Positions 1 to 5,271 are shown, numbered from the stretch's first letter. The stretch: 5,271 bases of DNA from RGIG250 sp964540025 (GCA_964540025.1 CAZIKQ010000080.1:1-5271), one strand, 5' to 3'. A program made the numbers and translations. The notes: generated by a model not told the origin, from the sequence alone.

Positions 1-32
1 GCACTAAAAGCCGCTTTCAGCGGCTTAAGTGC
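1..32. other. GC-rich stem-loop at left edge
   Basis: AAGCCGC (8-14) pairs with GCGGCTT (20-26) around the loop TTTCA, and the outer GCACT (1-5) pairs with AGTGC (28-32), giving a 12-bp interrupted hairpin. Read on the minus strand it is followed by only four T residues, so it could be a weak minus-strand terminator. Read on the + strand it has no U-tract and would be part of a structured RNA 3' region lying mostly outside the window. I compared it mentally with common riboswitch consensus cores (TPP, cobalamin, SAM, c-di-GMP, c-di-AMP, T-box) and could not match any. What it belongs to is unknown. Confidence 0.45.
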
Positions 33-55
33 TCATGCCAACCTACAGGGGAGCC

Positions 56-83
56 AACCGTAGCCGCAGGCGGCCGGTTTTTA
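56..83 (+). terminator. Probable rho-independent terminator of the upstream transcript
   Basis: AACCG (56-60) pairs with CGGTT (75-79) and GCCG (63-66) pairs with CGGC (71-74), with a two-base TA bulge and the tetraloop CAGG. The stem runs directly into TTTTT (78-82). This is a compact GC-rich stem with a short U-tract, so it probably ends an RNA or gene that begins left of the window. A reading frame ending at TAG 61-63 runs through 1-60, but its stop lies inside the stem and its 20 visible codons do not look like a conserved protein end. Confidence 0.6.
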
Positions 84-104
84 TTTCAAGCGGAAAATTA
101 TCTT

Positions 105-134
105 TGGGCTGTTGTACAGGACAGCCCATTTTTT
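105..134 (+). terminator. Stem-loop plus U-tract abutting the next gene's ribosome binding site
   Basis: TGGGCTGT (105-112) pairs perfectly with ACAGCCCA (121-128) around the loop TGTACAGG, followed by six T residues (129-134). This is a textbook intrinsic terminator in form. It ends only two bases before the ACAGGTG ribosome binding site of the downstream gene, leaving no room for a promoter between them. It is therefore either the second of two tandem terminators, with the next gene served by read-through or by a promoter upstream, or an attenuator controlling that gene. Confidence 0.65.
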
Positions 135-146
135 ACAGGTGTGATT

Positions 147-545
147 ATGGATAAAATAGTGGCGGTGGACCCGGGGCGTGACAAGTGCGGGGTAGCAGTC
201 CTCGATGGACAGGGAAAGATAATTCTTCATGAGATCATTGCTGCCGAAACACTGGCGGAGACTGTCCGGGAGCTTTGGCAAAGGGAGAAACCGGAGAGGC
301 TGGTAATCGGCGACGGCACCACCAGCCGCCAGGCAATAGCCCGGCTGAAAAAAATTCTGCCGGAGCTGACCGTGGAGACGGTGGACGAGTACCGCACCAC
401 GGACGAAGCAAAACTTCTTTACTGGGCCCTGAACCCGCCGGCGGGGTTGAAAAAGCTTTTGCCGGTAACGATGCTGACGCCGCCCGGGCCGGTGGACGAT
501 CTGGCGGCCGTCGTCTTAGGCCGGCGCTTTTTGCAAAGAAAATAA
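147..545 (+). CDS. YqgF/RuvX-like RNase H-fold protein (divergent paralog)
   Basis: A 132-residue protein with the RNase H-like fold of the YqgF family, whose best-known member is RuvX/YqgF (16S rRNA maturation, putative Holliday-junction resolvase). Visible motifs, numbered from ATG 147: strand 1 'VDPGRDKCGVAVLD' (7-20) with candidate catalytic D8; 'LVIGDGTTS' (52-60); 'VDEYRTTDEA' (79-88), equivalent to the DER-[ST]-[ST]-EA motif, with E81; and the C-terminal 'PVDDLAAVVLG' (115-125) with D117/D118. The acidic residues expected for metal binding are therefore present. 'GDGTTS' and the inserted 'NPP..LKKLLP' segment differ from canonical RuvX and suit the separate 'resolvase/RNase H domain' paralog group, so I give no symbol. 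Its cytoplasmic substrate (branched DNA or RNA) cannot be settled from sequence. ATG 147 is preferred because AGGTG at 137-141 sits 5 bases before it; the in-frame GTG at 141 overlaps that site. The frame stays open upstream to the window edge, but through non-coding-looking DNA. Confidence 0.82.
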   Translation: MDKIVAVDPGRDKCGVAVLDGQGKIILHEIIAAETLAETVRELWQREKPERLVIGDGTTSRQAIARLKKILPELTVETVDEYRTTDEAKLLYWALNPPAGLKKLLPVTMLTPPGPVDDLAAVVLGRRFLQRK

Positions 546-562
546 AAAAACCGGGAAATTTT

Positions 563-592
563 ATAGCTTTTTTCGGCTAAAGTCTGTATAAT
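563..592 (+). promoter_or_regulatory. Predicted sigma-A-type promoter of the ABC operon
   Basis: A perfect TATAAT (-10) lies at 587-592. The -35 region 17 bp upstream (about 564-569, TAGCTT) is a poor match to TTGACA, so the -10 carries most of the signal. Initiation near 599 would give a leader of about 40 nt before ATG 640, with a strong ribosome binding site AGGGGG at 625-630. The leader is too short for a T-box or any large riboswitch, and no T-box sequence (TGGNACCGCG) is seen in 546-639. The AT-rich 541-600 stretch contrasts with the GC-rich flanking genes, which supports a promoter. Confidence 0.6.
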
Positions 593-639
593 GTTTATCA
601 TGTTAAATAATTGAATGTGACTACAGGGGGAATAGGGCA

Positions 640-1662
640 ATGATTAAATCCGCTAAACTGAAGAAGCTTTCTTTGGCTGTTGCTGCTATGCTTACCGCCG
701 GGGTTATCGCAGGCTGCGGCGGAGATAAGAAGGCCGACGCGCCGAAGACCGGGGCAAAGACGTACAGCGTCGGCGTCGTCCAGCTGGTAGAGCACCCGGC
801 TCTCGACGCGGCCAACAAAGGCTTTGTAGACGGCCTGAAGAAGAGGGGCATCGAAAAGGACAAGAATTTGAAGCTGGACCAGCAGAATGCCCAGGCTGAC
901 CAGTCCAACCTGAAAAATATTGCGACCCGCTTCGTCAATAATAAGGTTGACCTGATTTATGCCATTGCCACTCCGGCGGCTCAGACCGTGGCCAATACCA
1001 CCAGGACGATTCCCATTGTGGGCTGCGCCATCACCGACTACGAGAGCGCCAAGCTGGTGGAGAAGAACAATAAGCCAAATACCAACGTAACCGGGGCCAG
1101 CGATATGAACCCCATTAAGGAGCAGATAGACCTCCTTCTGAAGATCGTCCCCCAGGCAAAGACCATCGGAACGATTTACACCTCCAGCGAGGTAAACTCG
1201 GAAATTCAGGTCAAGCTCATGACGGAGTACGCCATAAGCAAGGGTCTGACGGTAGAGGTGGCTACCATCTCCACGGTAAACGATCTCCAGCAGGCGGCCC
1301 AGAGCCTGGTGGGCAAGGTTGACGCCTTTTACGAGCCCACTGACAATATCGTAGCCAGCGCCATGCCGACCCTTTCCGCCGTTACCACGGCTGCAAAGAA
1401 GCCGATAATCTGCGCGGAGCCGGGCATGATAGCCGGAGGCGGCCTTGCCACCTACGGCATCGATTACTATTCCCTGGGCACCCAGGCCGGCAGCATGGCG
1501 GCGGACATCCTTGAGGGCAAGAGCAAGCCCCAGGATATGCCGGTTCAGACAGCCGCCACTCTCTCGGTGGTCGTCAATAAGGATGCGGCTGACGCCATGG
1601 GCATAAAGATTCCTGAGGATGTCATGAAGGACGCAAAGGTAGTCTCTGAAAAGAAAAAATAA
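640..1662 (+). CDS. ABC transporter substrate-binding lipoprotein (TrpX-like, ABC_sub_bind family)
   Basis: A 340-residue solute-binding protein of an importer. The N-terminus is a lipoprotein signal: basic MIKSAKLKK, a hydrophobic core, then lipobox I-A-G-C with the lipidated Cys26, so the mature protein should be membrane-anchored outside the cytoplasm. The rest is the two-lobed periplasmic-binding fold of the PF04392/COG2984 type. Characteristic stretches are 'VVQLVEHPALDAA' (46-58), 'LIYAIATPAAQT' (about 105-116), 'NVTGASDMNP' (149-158) and 'GIDYYSLGTQAG' (273-284). Streptococcal relatives (TrpX) are linked to tryptophan or other aromatic amino acids, but the family is broad and ligand specificity is inferred, not seen. 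It is the first gene of a three-gene operon, with ribosome binding site AGGGGG at 625-630, nine bases before ATG. A strong terminator-like stem follows, so this gene is probably expressed above the permease and ATPase. Confidence 0.9.
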   Translation: MIKSAKLKKLSLAVAAMLTAGVIAGCGGDKKADAPKTGAKTYSVGVVQLVEHPALDAANKGFVDGLKKRGIEKDKNLKLDQQNAQADQSNLKNIATRFVNNKVDLIYAIATPAAQTVANTTRTIPIVGCAITDYESAKLVEKNNKPNTNVTGASDMNPIKEQIDLLLKIVPQAKTIGTIYTSSEVNSEIQVKLMTEYAISKGLTVEVATISTVNDLQQAAQSLVGKVDAFYEPTDNIVASAMPTLSAVTTAAKKPIICAEPGMIAGGGLATYGIDYYSLGTQAGSMAADILEGKSKPQDMPVQTAATLSVVVNKDAADAMGIKIPEDVMKDAKVVSEKKK

Positions 1663-1698
1663 TTTCAGGAAAAGCGCGAAAAAGTATATTTAAGCAGG

Positions 1699-1740
1699 CC
1701 GGCACGCCGCACAGGCAGCGGCGTGCCGGTTTGTTTTTTT
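1699..1740 (+). terminator. Strong intra-operon terminator/attenuator between binding protein and permease
   Basis: CCGGCACGCCGC (1699-1710) and GCGGCGTGCCGG (1718-1729) form a perfect 12-bp GC stem around the 7-nt loop ACAGGCA. TTTGTTTTTTT (1730-1740) follows. The U-tract ends one base before the ACAGG ribosome binding site (1741-1745) of the permease, leaving no space for a new promoter. The permease and ATPase must therefore be reached by read-through or by a promoter inside the binding-protein gene. The usual effect of such a stem is more binding-protein mRNA than membrane-component mRNA; the stem may also protect the 3' end of the shorter transcript. Confidence 0.88.
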
Positions 1741-1750
1741 ACAGGTTTGG

Positions 1751-2638
1751 GTGAATATAGTGGACTTAGTAATTCCAACAATATCCCAGGGGCTCCTCTG
1801 GTCTATCTTGGCCATCGGCGTGTTTCTCACTTACCGGGTGCTGGATATCGCCGACCTGACAGTGGAGGGAAGCTTCCCGCTGGGAGCGGCGGTGGCCGCG
1901 GCGATGCTTACGGCCGGATATACCCCCTTTGCCGCCATCGGAGTGGCCGCCGTGGCTGGGATGCTGGCCGGCGTCGTCACCGGTATTCTCACCACGAAGC
2001 TGAAAATCCCGGCGCTTTTGGCGGGCATTCTGACGATGATCGCCCTGTATTCCGTGAATCTGCGGATCATGGGCAAGGCGAATCTTTCCCTGCTCCGGGT
2101 AGACACGATTTTTTCCCTGGCCGCCTTTATCAGCGATGACAGAAACATCGTGGCTATGACGGTGGGGCTTATTGCCGTCATCATCGTGATAGTGGGGAAT
2201 TACTGGTTCTTCGGCACGGAGATTGGCGCGGCTGTCCGGGCCACCGGCAACAACCCGAACATGATCAGGGCCAACGGGATTGATACGGACGCCACCGTCA
2301 TTCTCGGCCTGCTCCTCAGCAACGCTTTGGTGGCGGTAAGCGGCGCCCTCATCGGCCAGGATAACGGCTTCGCCGACGTGGGCATGGGAACCGGCACCAT
2401 CGTCATCGGCTTGGCTTCCGTCATTATCGGCGAGGTGCTGTTCGGCACCAGAGACTTTTTTAACTGGCTGGTTTCCGTTGTCCTGGGCTCTATCGTCTAT
2501 CGGGTGGTTATCGCCGTGGTCCTGCAAATGGGGATGCCGCCCAATGATTTGAAGCTGTTTACCGCCGCTCTCGTGGCTGTCGCTTTGGCAATGCCCCTGG
2601 TGAAAAAGAAGCTGAAGTCAAACCGGGAGGTGGCGTGA
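1751..2638 (+). CDS. ABC transporter permease (TrpY-like, BPD_transp_2 family)
   Basis: A 295-residue integral membrane subunit of the importer. Hydrophobic segments suggest about eight or nine membrane passes, roughly at residues 8-28, 40-58, 62-80, 88-105, 133-153, 182-202, 213-233, 239-262 and 270-286. The hallmark 'DIADLTVEGSFPLGAA' (about 32-47) is typical of COG4120 permeases. 'GAAVRATGNNPNMIRANGI' (about 157-175) is the cytoplasmic loop typical of LivH-like permeases and contacts the ATPase. The start is GTG 1751, with the ribosome binding site ACAGG (1741-1745) five bases upstream. A second in-frame GTG at 1760 would be 14 bases away and is less likely. The stop at 2636-2638 is followed by one base and then the ATPase start, indicating tight coupling. 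A long open frame on the opposite strand is a GC-bias shadow. Confidence 0.9.
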   Translation: MNIVDLVIPTISQGLLWSILAIGVFLTYRVLDIADLTVEGSFPLGAAVAAAMLTAGYTPFAAIGVAAVAGMLAGVVTGILTTKLKIPALLAGILTMIALYSVNLRIMGKANLSLLRVDTIFSLAAFISDDRNIVAMTVGLIAVIIVIVGNYWFFGTEIGAAVRATGNNPNMIRANGIDTDATVILGLLLSNALVAVSGALIGQDNGFADVGMGTGTIVIGLASVIIGEVLFGTRDFFNWLVSVVLGSIVYRVVIAVVLQMGMPPNDLKLFTAALVAVALAMPLVKKKLKSNREVA

Positions 2639-2639
2639 A

Positions 2640-3434
2640 ATGCTGAAGGTTGGACACGTATTTAAGACCTTTAATCCCGGCACTATAACCGAAAAGAAGG
2701 CGTTGAAGGATCTTTCCCTCTACCTGGCCCCCGGGGATTTTGTCACCGTCATCGGCGGCAACGGCGCCGGTAAGTCCACGATGCTGAACTCCATCAGCGG
2801 AAATTTTCTGGTGGATAAAGGCTCCATCACCATCGACGGCACCGATATTACCAACTGGCCGGAGCACCGCCGGGCAAAATATATCGGGCGGGTGTTTCAG
2901 GACCCGATGATGGGAACGGCCGCCGGAATGCAGATCGAGGAAAATCTGGCCATCGCCGCCCGCCGCAACCGCCGCCCCACCCTTGCCTGGTCGGCTCGAA
3001 GCAGCCAGCGGGAGCAGTTCAGGGAAATGCTGGCCTCTCTCGGCTTGGGACTGGAGGACCGGCTGGAGTCAAAGGTGGGTCTCCTTTCCGGCGGCCAGCG
3101 GCAGGCAGTGACCCTGCTCATGGCCACCATGGCGGAGCCAAAGCTGCTGCTTCTGGATGAGCATACCGCCGCCCTTGACCCCAAAACCGCCACGAAGGTT
3201 TTGGAGCTGACCAATACCATCGTTACAGAGCGAAACCTCACCACCATCATGATAACCCACAACATGAAGGACGCCCTTGCCCTGGGGAACCGTCTCGTCA
3301 TGCTTCACGACGGCCATATCATCATCGACGTGGCCGGGGAGGAAAAGAAAAATCTTACGGTCCCCGACCTCCTCAGGATGTTCGAGGAAGCCGCCGGCAG
3401 CGAGATGGTCACGGACAGACTGCTGCTCTCTTAA
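2640..3434 (+). CDS. ABC transporter ATP-binding protein (TrpZ-like, COG1101 type)
   Basis: A 264-residue cytoplasmic ATPase that powers the importer. All nucleotide-binding motifs are intact: Walker A GNGAGKST (40-47), Q-loop VFQDP (85-89, Q87), ABC signature LSGGQRQ (149-155), Walker B LLLLDE (169-174, catalytic E174), D-loop ALDP (178-181) and H-loop H207 in 'MITHNM'. The segment around 'MMGTAAGMQIEENLAIA' (90-106) after the Q-loop resembles the LivG/LivF-type helical region expected for a LivH-like permease. The start ATG 2640 lies one base after the permease stop. GGGAGG at 2625-2630, inside the permease end, serves as ribosome binding site with nine bases spacing. It is the last recognisable gene of the operon; termination probably occurs at 3578-3620. 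Confidence 0.93.
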   Translation: MLKVGHVFKTFNPGTITEKKALKDLSLYLAPGDFVTVIGGNGAGKSTMLNSISGNFLVDKGSITIDGTDITNWPEHRRAKYIGRVFQDPMMGTAAGMQIEENLAIAARRNRRPTLAWSARSSQREQFREMLASLGLGLEDRLESKVGLLSGGQRQAVTLLMATMAEPKLLLLDEHTAALDPKTATKVLELTNTIVTERNLTTIMITHNMKDALALGNRLVMLHDGHIIIDVAGEEKKNLTVPDLLRMFEEAAGSEMVTDRLLLS

Positions 3435-3466
3435 AGAGCAAGGGATACTCCGCAGGAAGGTATTTC

Positions 3467-3520
3467 ATGGTTAAGAGCCCCTTAAAGAAAAAATCCGCCG
3501 ACAACCTTGGTTTGCGTTGA
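3467..3520 (+). CDS. Candidate 17-codon ORF downstream of the ABC operon (doubtful)
   Basis: ATG 3467 is preceded six bases upstream by AGGAAGG (3454-3460), as good a ribosome binding site as those of the real genes here. It opens a basic peptide MVKSPLKKKSADNLGLR that stops at TGA 3518-3520. I recognise no family. The ORF is 33 bases beyond the ATPase stop and could be co-transcribed. Against it: it is very short, it overlaps the 5' arm of a stem, and an A-rich run within it reads as a U-tract on the other strand. It may be a chance ORF or a remnant of a lost gene. Confidence 0.2.
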   Translation: MVKSPLKKKSADNLGLR

Positions 3521-3558
3521 TGATGAAGTATTCACAACAGCTTATCGTCAACGCCGGC
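3486..3558 (-). terminator. Possible minus-strand terminator for the MATE gene
   Basis: GCGTTGATGATGA (3514-3526) pairs with TTATCGTCAACGC (3542-3554) in a 13-bp stem with two G-U pairs and a 15-nt loop. GCCG (3497-3500) can pair with CGGC (3555-3558) as an outer stem that stacks on it. On the minus strand the structure is followed by GGA and then TTTTTTCTTT (complement of 3484-3493). It lies about 60 bases past the MATE stop. The unpaired stretch between the two stems makes it an imperfect terminator; on the + strand it has no U-tract and would simply be a hairpin. Confidence 0.35.
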
Positions 3559-3577
3559 AAACAGAATGAGAACGCGC

Positions 3578-3620
3578 ATAAGCAAGTATGGAATAAAGCA
3601 TTTCGTACTTGCTTATTTTT
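3578..3620 (+). terminator. Terminator-like stem-loop ending the ABC operon
   Basis: ATAAGCAAGTA (3578-3588) pairs perfectly with TACTTGCTTAT (3606-3616) around a 17-nt loop, followed by TTTTA (3617-3621) for an overall TTATTTTTA tail on the + strand. The stem is AT-rich and so weaker than the one at 1699-1740. The minus-strand reading has GCGCG after the stem and no U-tract, so it points towards the + strand operon. Its tail overlaps the stop codon of the convergent MATE gene (3619-3621). Confidence 0.55.
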
Positions 3621-4953
3621 ATGCGTAGTGATATTTTTCCCTGTTCTGATGAAGAAAAACCAATGCTACAATCATAGTGATTAACTCTGCTATCGGTACG
3701 GCAAGCCATACGCCTGTTATGCCCCAAATATTCGGCAATGTGAGCAACAGCGCTGCAATCAGGCCAAAAGTCCGCAGGAATGACAAAATGGCCGACAGCT
3801 TCCCGTTTGATAAGGCCGTAAATGTGGCGGAGGTAAAAATATTCAGCCCACAAAACAGAAAGCTAAAGGAGAAAATCAAAAATCCGTTTCGGGCGATTTC
3901 ATAAACAGGCGTTCCCATTTCCGCAAAAATACCGATCAATGGGGAGCCGAAAATAAAAGCTATTGCAAAAACAGAAATAGAAACAAAGACAATGAACCGC
4001 ATACAAATAGAAAATACGTTCTTCAACTGTTTTTCGTCCTGCTTTCCATAGTGATAACTGATGACAGGGGCTACGCCCATGGAAAAGCCTATGTAAAGGG
4101 AATTCAGCAAAAACTGCGCGTAGATAATGATTGTGATTGATGCAACTCCGTTTTCTCCAAGCAGCTTCATCATAATCCAGTTGAAAAGGAACGTTGTAAC
4201 CGCTGTTGCCGCCTGACTTACCATCTCTGAAAAACCATTGGTACAGCTTTCAGCCAATACGGAAAAATCTCTGGCTGGCTTCCGGAAATGCAGACTGTTT
4301 TTCTTTGCGGAAAAGAACCGCAAGCCAATCACCGCCGGTATCATATAGCCAATGCCCGTGCCAAACGCCGTCCCCTTAATGCCCATGTGAAGCGGCGCCA
4401 TAAAAATATAGTCCAGCAAAATATTAGCGATTCCCGCGCTTACGCCAAGCGCCATACCCATTCCGGGGCGTCCCGCCGTTACGATTAGATTTTGAAAAAG
4501 CACTTGCAGGATGCTTGCGGGCGTGAATAACAACAGGATAAAAAGGTATTCTTTACAGTAGGGAAATAGAATACCGCTCGCTCCAAGCCCCCAGACAATC
4601 CGGTCAATAAAAACCGTCCCCAGGACGGCAATCAATACGCCAAGTAAAATGCCTGCCAGGATAATCAGCGTAAAATCCTGGGCCGCTCTTTTTTGTTCCC
4701 CTGCTCCCATTTTGCGGGCCACGATCGCGCTTCCTCCTGTTGCAAGCATAGTTCCAAGACCGACAATCAGATTGATGACAGGGCAGACGATGTTCAAGGC
4801 CGAAAGCGCGTTTGTACCGGCAAACCGCGCTACAAAAATCGTGTCAACGACTGTGTACAGCCCCATGAATATCATCATCAGAATTGTCGGAAAGGCAAAT
4901 TTCAGCAACGATTTTATAGTAAAGCTCTGTGATAGTGGATTTGGATTACCCAT
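3619..4953 (-). CDS. MATE family efflux transporter
   Basis: A 444-residue multidrug/toxin extrusion protein, the usual length for the family, with about twelve hydrophobic segments in two halves. Such proteins export cationic or other small molecules driven by H+ or Na+; the substrate here is unknown. N-half features: 'LYTVVDTIFVARFAG' (32-46, conserved D37), 'GGSAIVARKMGAGE' (about 71-84) and the 'ILLDYIFM..LHMGIKGTAFGTGIG' region (about 176-201). The second half has 'FSMGVAPVISYHYGKQDEK', the MepA-like repeat of the first-half motif. The start at ATG 4953 places the family N-terminus correctly, with the purine-rich GGGCGGGAA just upstream. An in-frame ATG at 5016 would add 21 residues with no family match inside the GNAT gene. 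It overlaps the GNAT gene's end by 8 bp (ATGGGTAA), implying one transcript and coupled translation. It is convergent with the ABC operon and lower in GC. Confidence 0.92.
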   Translation of the reverse strand: MGNPNPLSQSFTIKSLLKFAFPTILMMIFMGLYTVVDTIFVARFAGTNALSALNIVCPVINLIVGLGTMLATGGSAIVARKMGAGEQKRAAQDFTLIILAGILLGVLIAVLGTVFIDRIVWGLGASGILFPYCKEYLFILLLFTPASILQVLFQNLIVTAGRPGMGMALGVSAGIANILLDYIFMAPLHMGIKGTAFGTGIGYMIPAVIGLRFFSAKKNSLHFRKPARDFSVLAESCTNGFSEMVSQAATAVTTFLFNWIMMKLLGENGVASITIIIYAQFLLNSLYIGFSMGVAPVISYHYGKQDEKQLKNVFSICMRFIVFVSISVFAIAFIFGSPLIGIFAEMGTPVYEIARNGFLIFSFSFLFCGLNIFTSATFTALSNGKLSAILSFLRTFGLIAALLLTLPNIWGITGVWLAVPIAELITMIVALVFLHQNREKYHYA

Positions 4954-5271
4954 TGTTCCCGCCCGCCGACTTTTCGCTGTGAAGTATAAACCGCTGTGTC
5001 GGATAGCCAAATTCAATTAGCAGTTCCGCTTCGGCAAAACCGAGACTACCCCACATTTCCCGATAGCCTGTGTCTGCCTTGTCGCCCGCCCGGAAAGTCG
5101 TCACGCTAATCCGGGCGGAACGAGCAAGCTCATACAATGCTTTTTCACAAAATGCTTTCGCGATCCCTCTTTTCCGATACTGCGGGTGTACCCCAAAGAA
5201 ATCGATGCTCCCCGTTACCTCGTTAAACGCCATAATCCCGATTGCCGTATCAGCGTCTTTCAAAATCAATG
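4946..5271 (-). CDS. GNAT family N-acetyltransferase, 5' end beyond window
   Basis: The C-terminal ~108 residues of a GNAT acetyltransferase, which transfers acetyl from acetyl-CoA to an amine. The visible part begins near the strand-4 region: 'AIGIMAFNEVTGSIDFFGVHPQYRKRGIAKAFCEKAL'-type sequence in which HPQYRKRGIAKAF carries the acetyl-CoA pyrophosphate-binding loop (R-x-x-G-I/x-A motif). A later 'MWGSLGFAEAE' is the usual GNAT 'LGF' segment. The frame is open to the window edge. The TTG at 5267-5269 is unlikely to be the true start, because strands 1-3 and helices 1-2 of the fold would be missing. It ends at TAA 4946-4948, inside the MATE gene start, so the two are probably co-expressed with the promoter to the right of the window. 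The acceptor substrate is unknown. Confidence 0.82.
   Translation of the reverse strand, partial: LILKDADTAIGIMAFNEVTGSIDFFGVHPQYRKRGIAKAFCEKALYELARSARISVTTFRAGDKADTGYREMWGSLGFAEAELLIEFGYPTQRFILHSEKSAGGNNG

Noticed and set aside
3..146. In-frame extension of the YqgF-like gene to the window edge
   Set aside because: The frame lacks stops, but the DNA is made of stem-loops and U-tracts, there is no ATG, and the protein from 147 already begins at the family's first strand.
546..586. Possible terminator of the YqgF-like gene (CCGGGAAA with TTTTTTCGG)
   Set aside because: The pairing depends on G-U and A-U pairs, and the T residues fall inside the 3' arm rather than after it, so it is not a convincing intrinsic terminator.
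593..639. Short inverted repeat TTTA/TAAA near the operon transcription start as a repressor operator
   Set aside because: Four-base arms in AT-rich DNA are expected by chance, and no known operator consensus is matched.
1766..2527. A 253-codon open frame antisense to the permease
   Set aside because: It mirrors the codon bias of a clear membrane permease, gives a low-complexity hydrophilic D/G/H/Q-rich product with no recognisable motif, and no promoter or ribosome binding site supports it.
3520..3684. A 54-codon + strand ORF starting in the TGATG overlap with the 17-codon ORF
   Set aside because: It runs through the terminator stem and antisense into the 3' end of the MATE gene. It has no separate ribosome binding site and no protein-like conservation that I can recognise.
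4953..5016. Longer MATE start at ATG 5016
   Set aside because: The added 21 residues match nothing in the family and lie in the overlapping GNAT coding sequence; ATG 4953 has a purine-rich site and the expected overlap geometry.

Overview
The window looks like chromosome from an anaerobic Firmicute, most likely a Negativicute (Selenomonas/Sporomusa-like). The grounds are strong GGAGG-type ribosome binding sites, a high-GC Firmicute codon style, a lipoprotein-anchored binding protein, and a YqgF paralog of a type I associate with Clostridia, Negativicutes and Cyanobacteria. This placement is inference from style and family memory, not from a search.

Layout. Positions 1-140 are non-coding and rich in secondary structure: a GC hairpin at the left edge, then two terminator-like stem-loops. 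The second abuts the ribosome binding site of a small RNase H-fold gene (147-545, YqgF/RuvX-like paralog). A probable promoter at about 563-592 starts a three-gene ABC importer operon on the + strand: lipoprotein binding protein (640-1662), nine-or-so-pass permease (1751-2638) and ATPase (2640-3434). The set has the COG2984/COG4120/COG1101 (TrpXYZ-like) composition. A perfect 12-bp stem with a U-tract lies between the binding-protein gene and the permease gene, so the abundant binding protein is probably made in excess over the membrane components by partial termination.

Positions 3435-3618 form a convergent intergenic stretch. It holds a 17-codon ORF with a good ribosome binding site (probably fortuitous), a composite stem that could terminate minus-strand transcripts, and a stem with a U-tract that could terminate the ABC operon. 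Beyond it, on the minus strand, lie a MATE-family efflux gene (4953-3619) and, upstream of it and overlapping by 8 bp, the 3' part of a GNAT acetyltransferase gene that runs off the right edge. This pair has visibly lower and more variable GC than the ABC operon and may have a separate history.

Functionally, the operon imports an unassigned small solute (aromatic amino acid is the best family-based guess). The MATE/GNAT pair looks like a small export-plus-acetylation module. I see no CRISPR array, transposase, tRNA, rRNA or clearly novel defence system. The most interesting signals are regulatory: terminators placed directly against ribosome binding sites, and a repeated ACAGG motif in both loops and ribosome binding sites.
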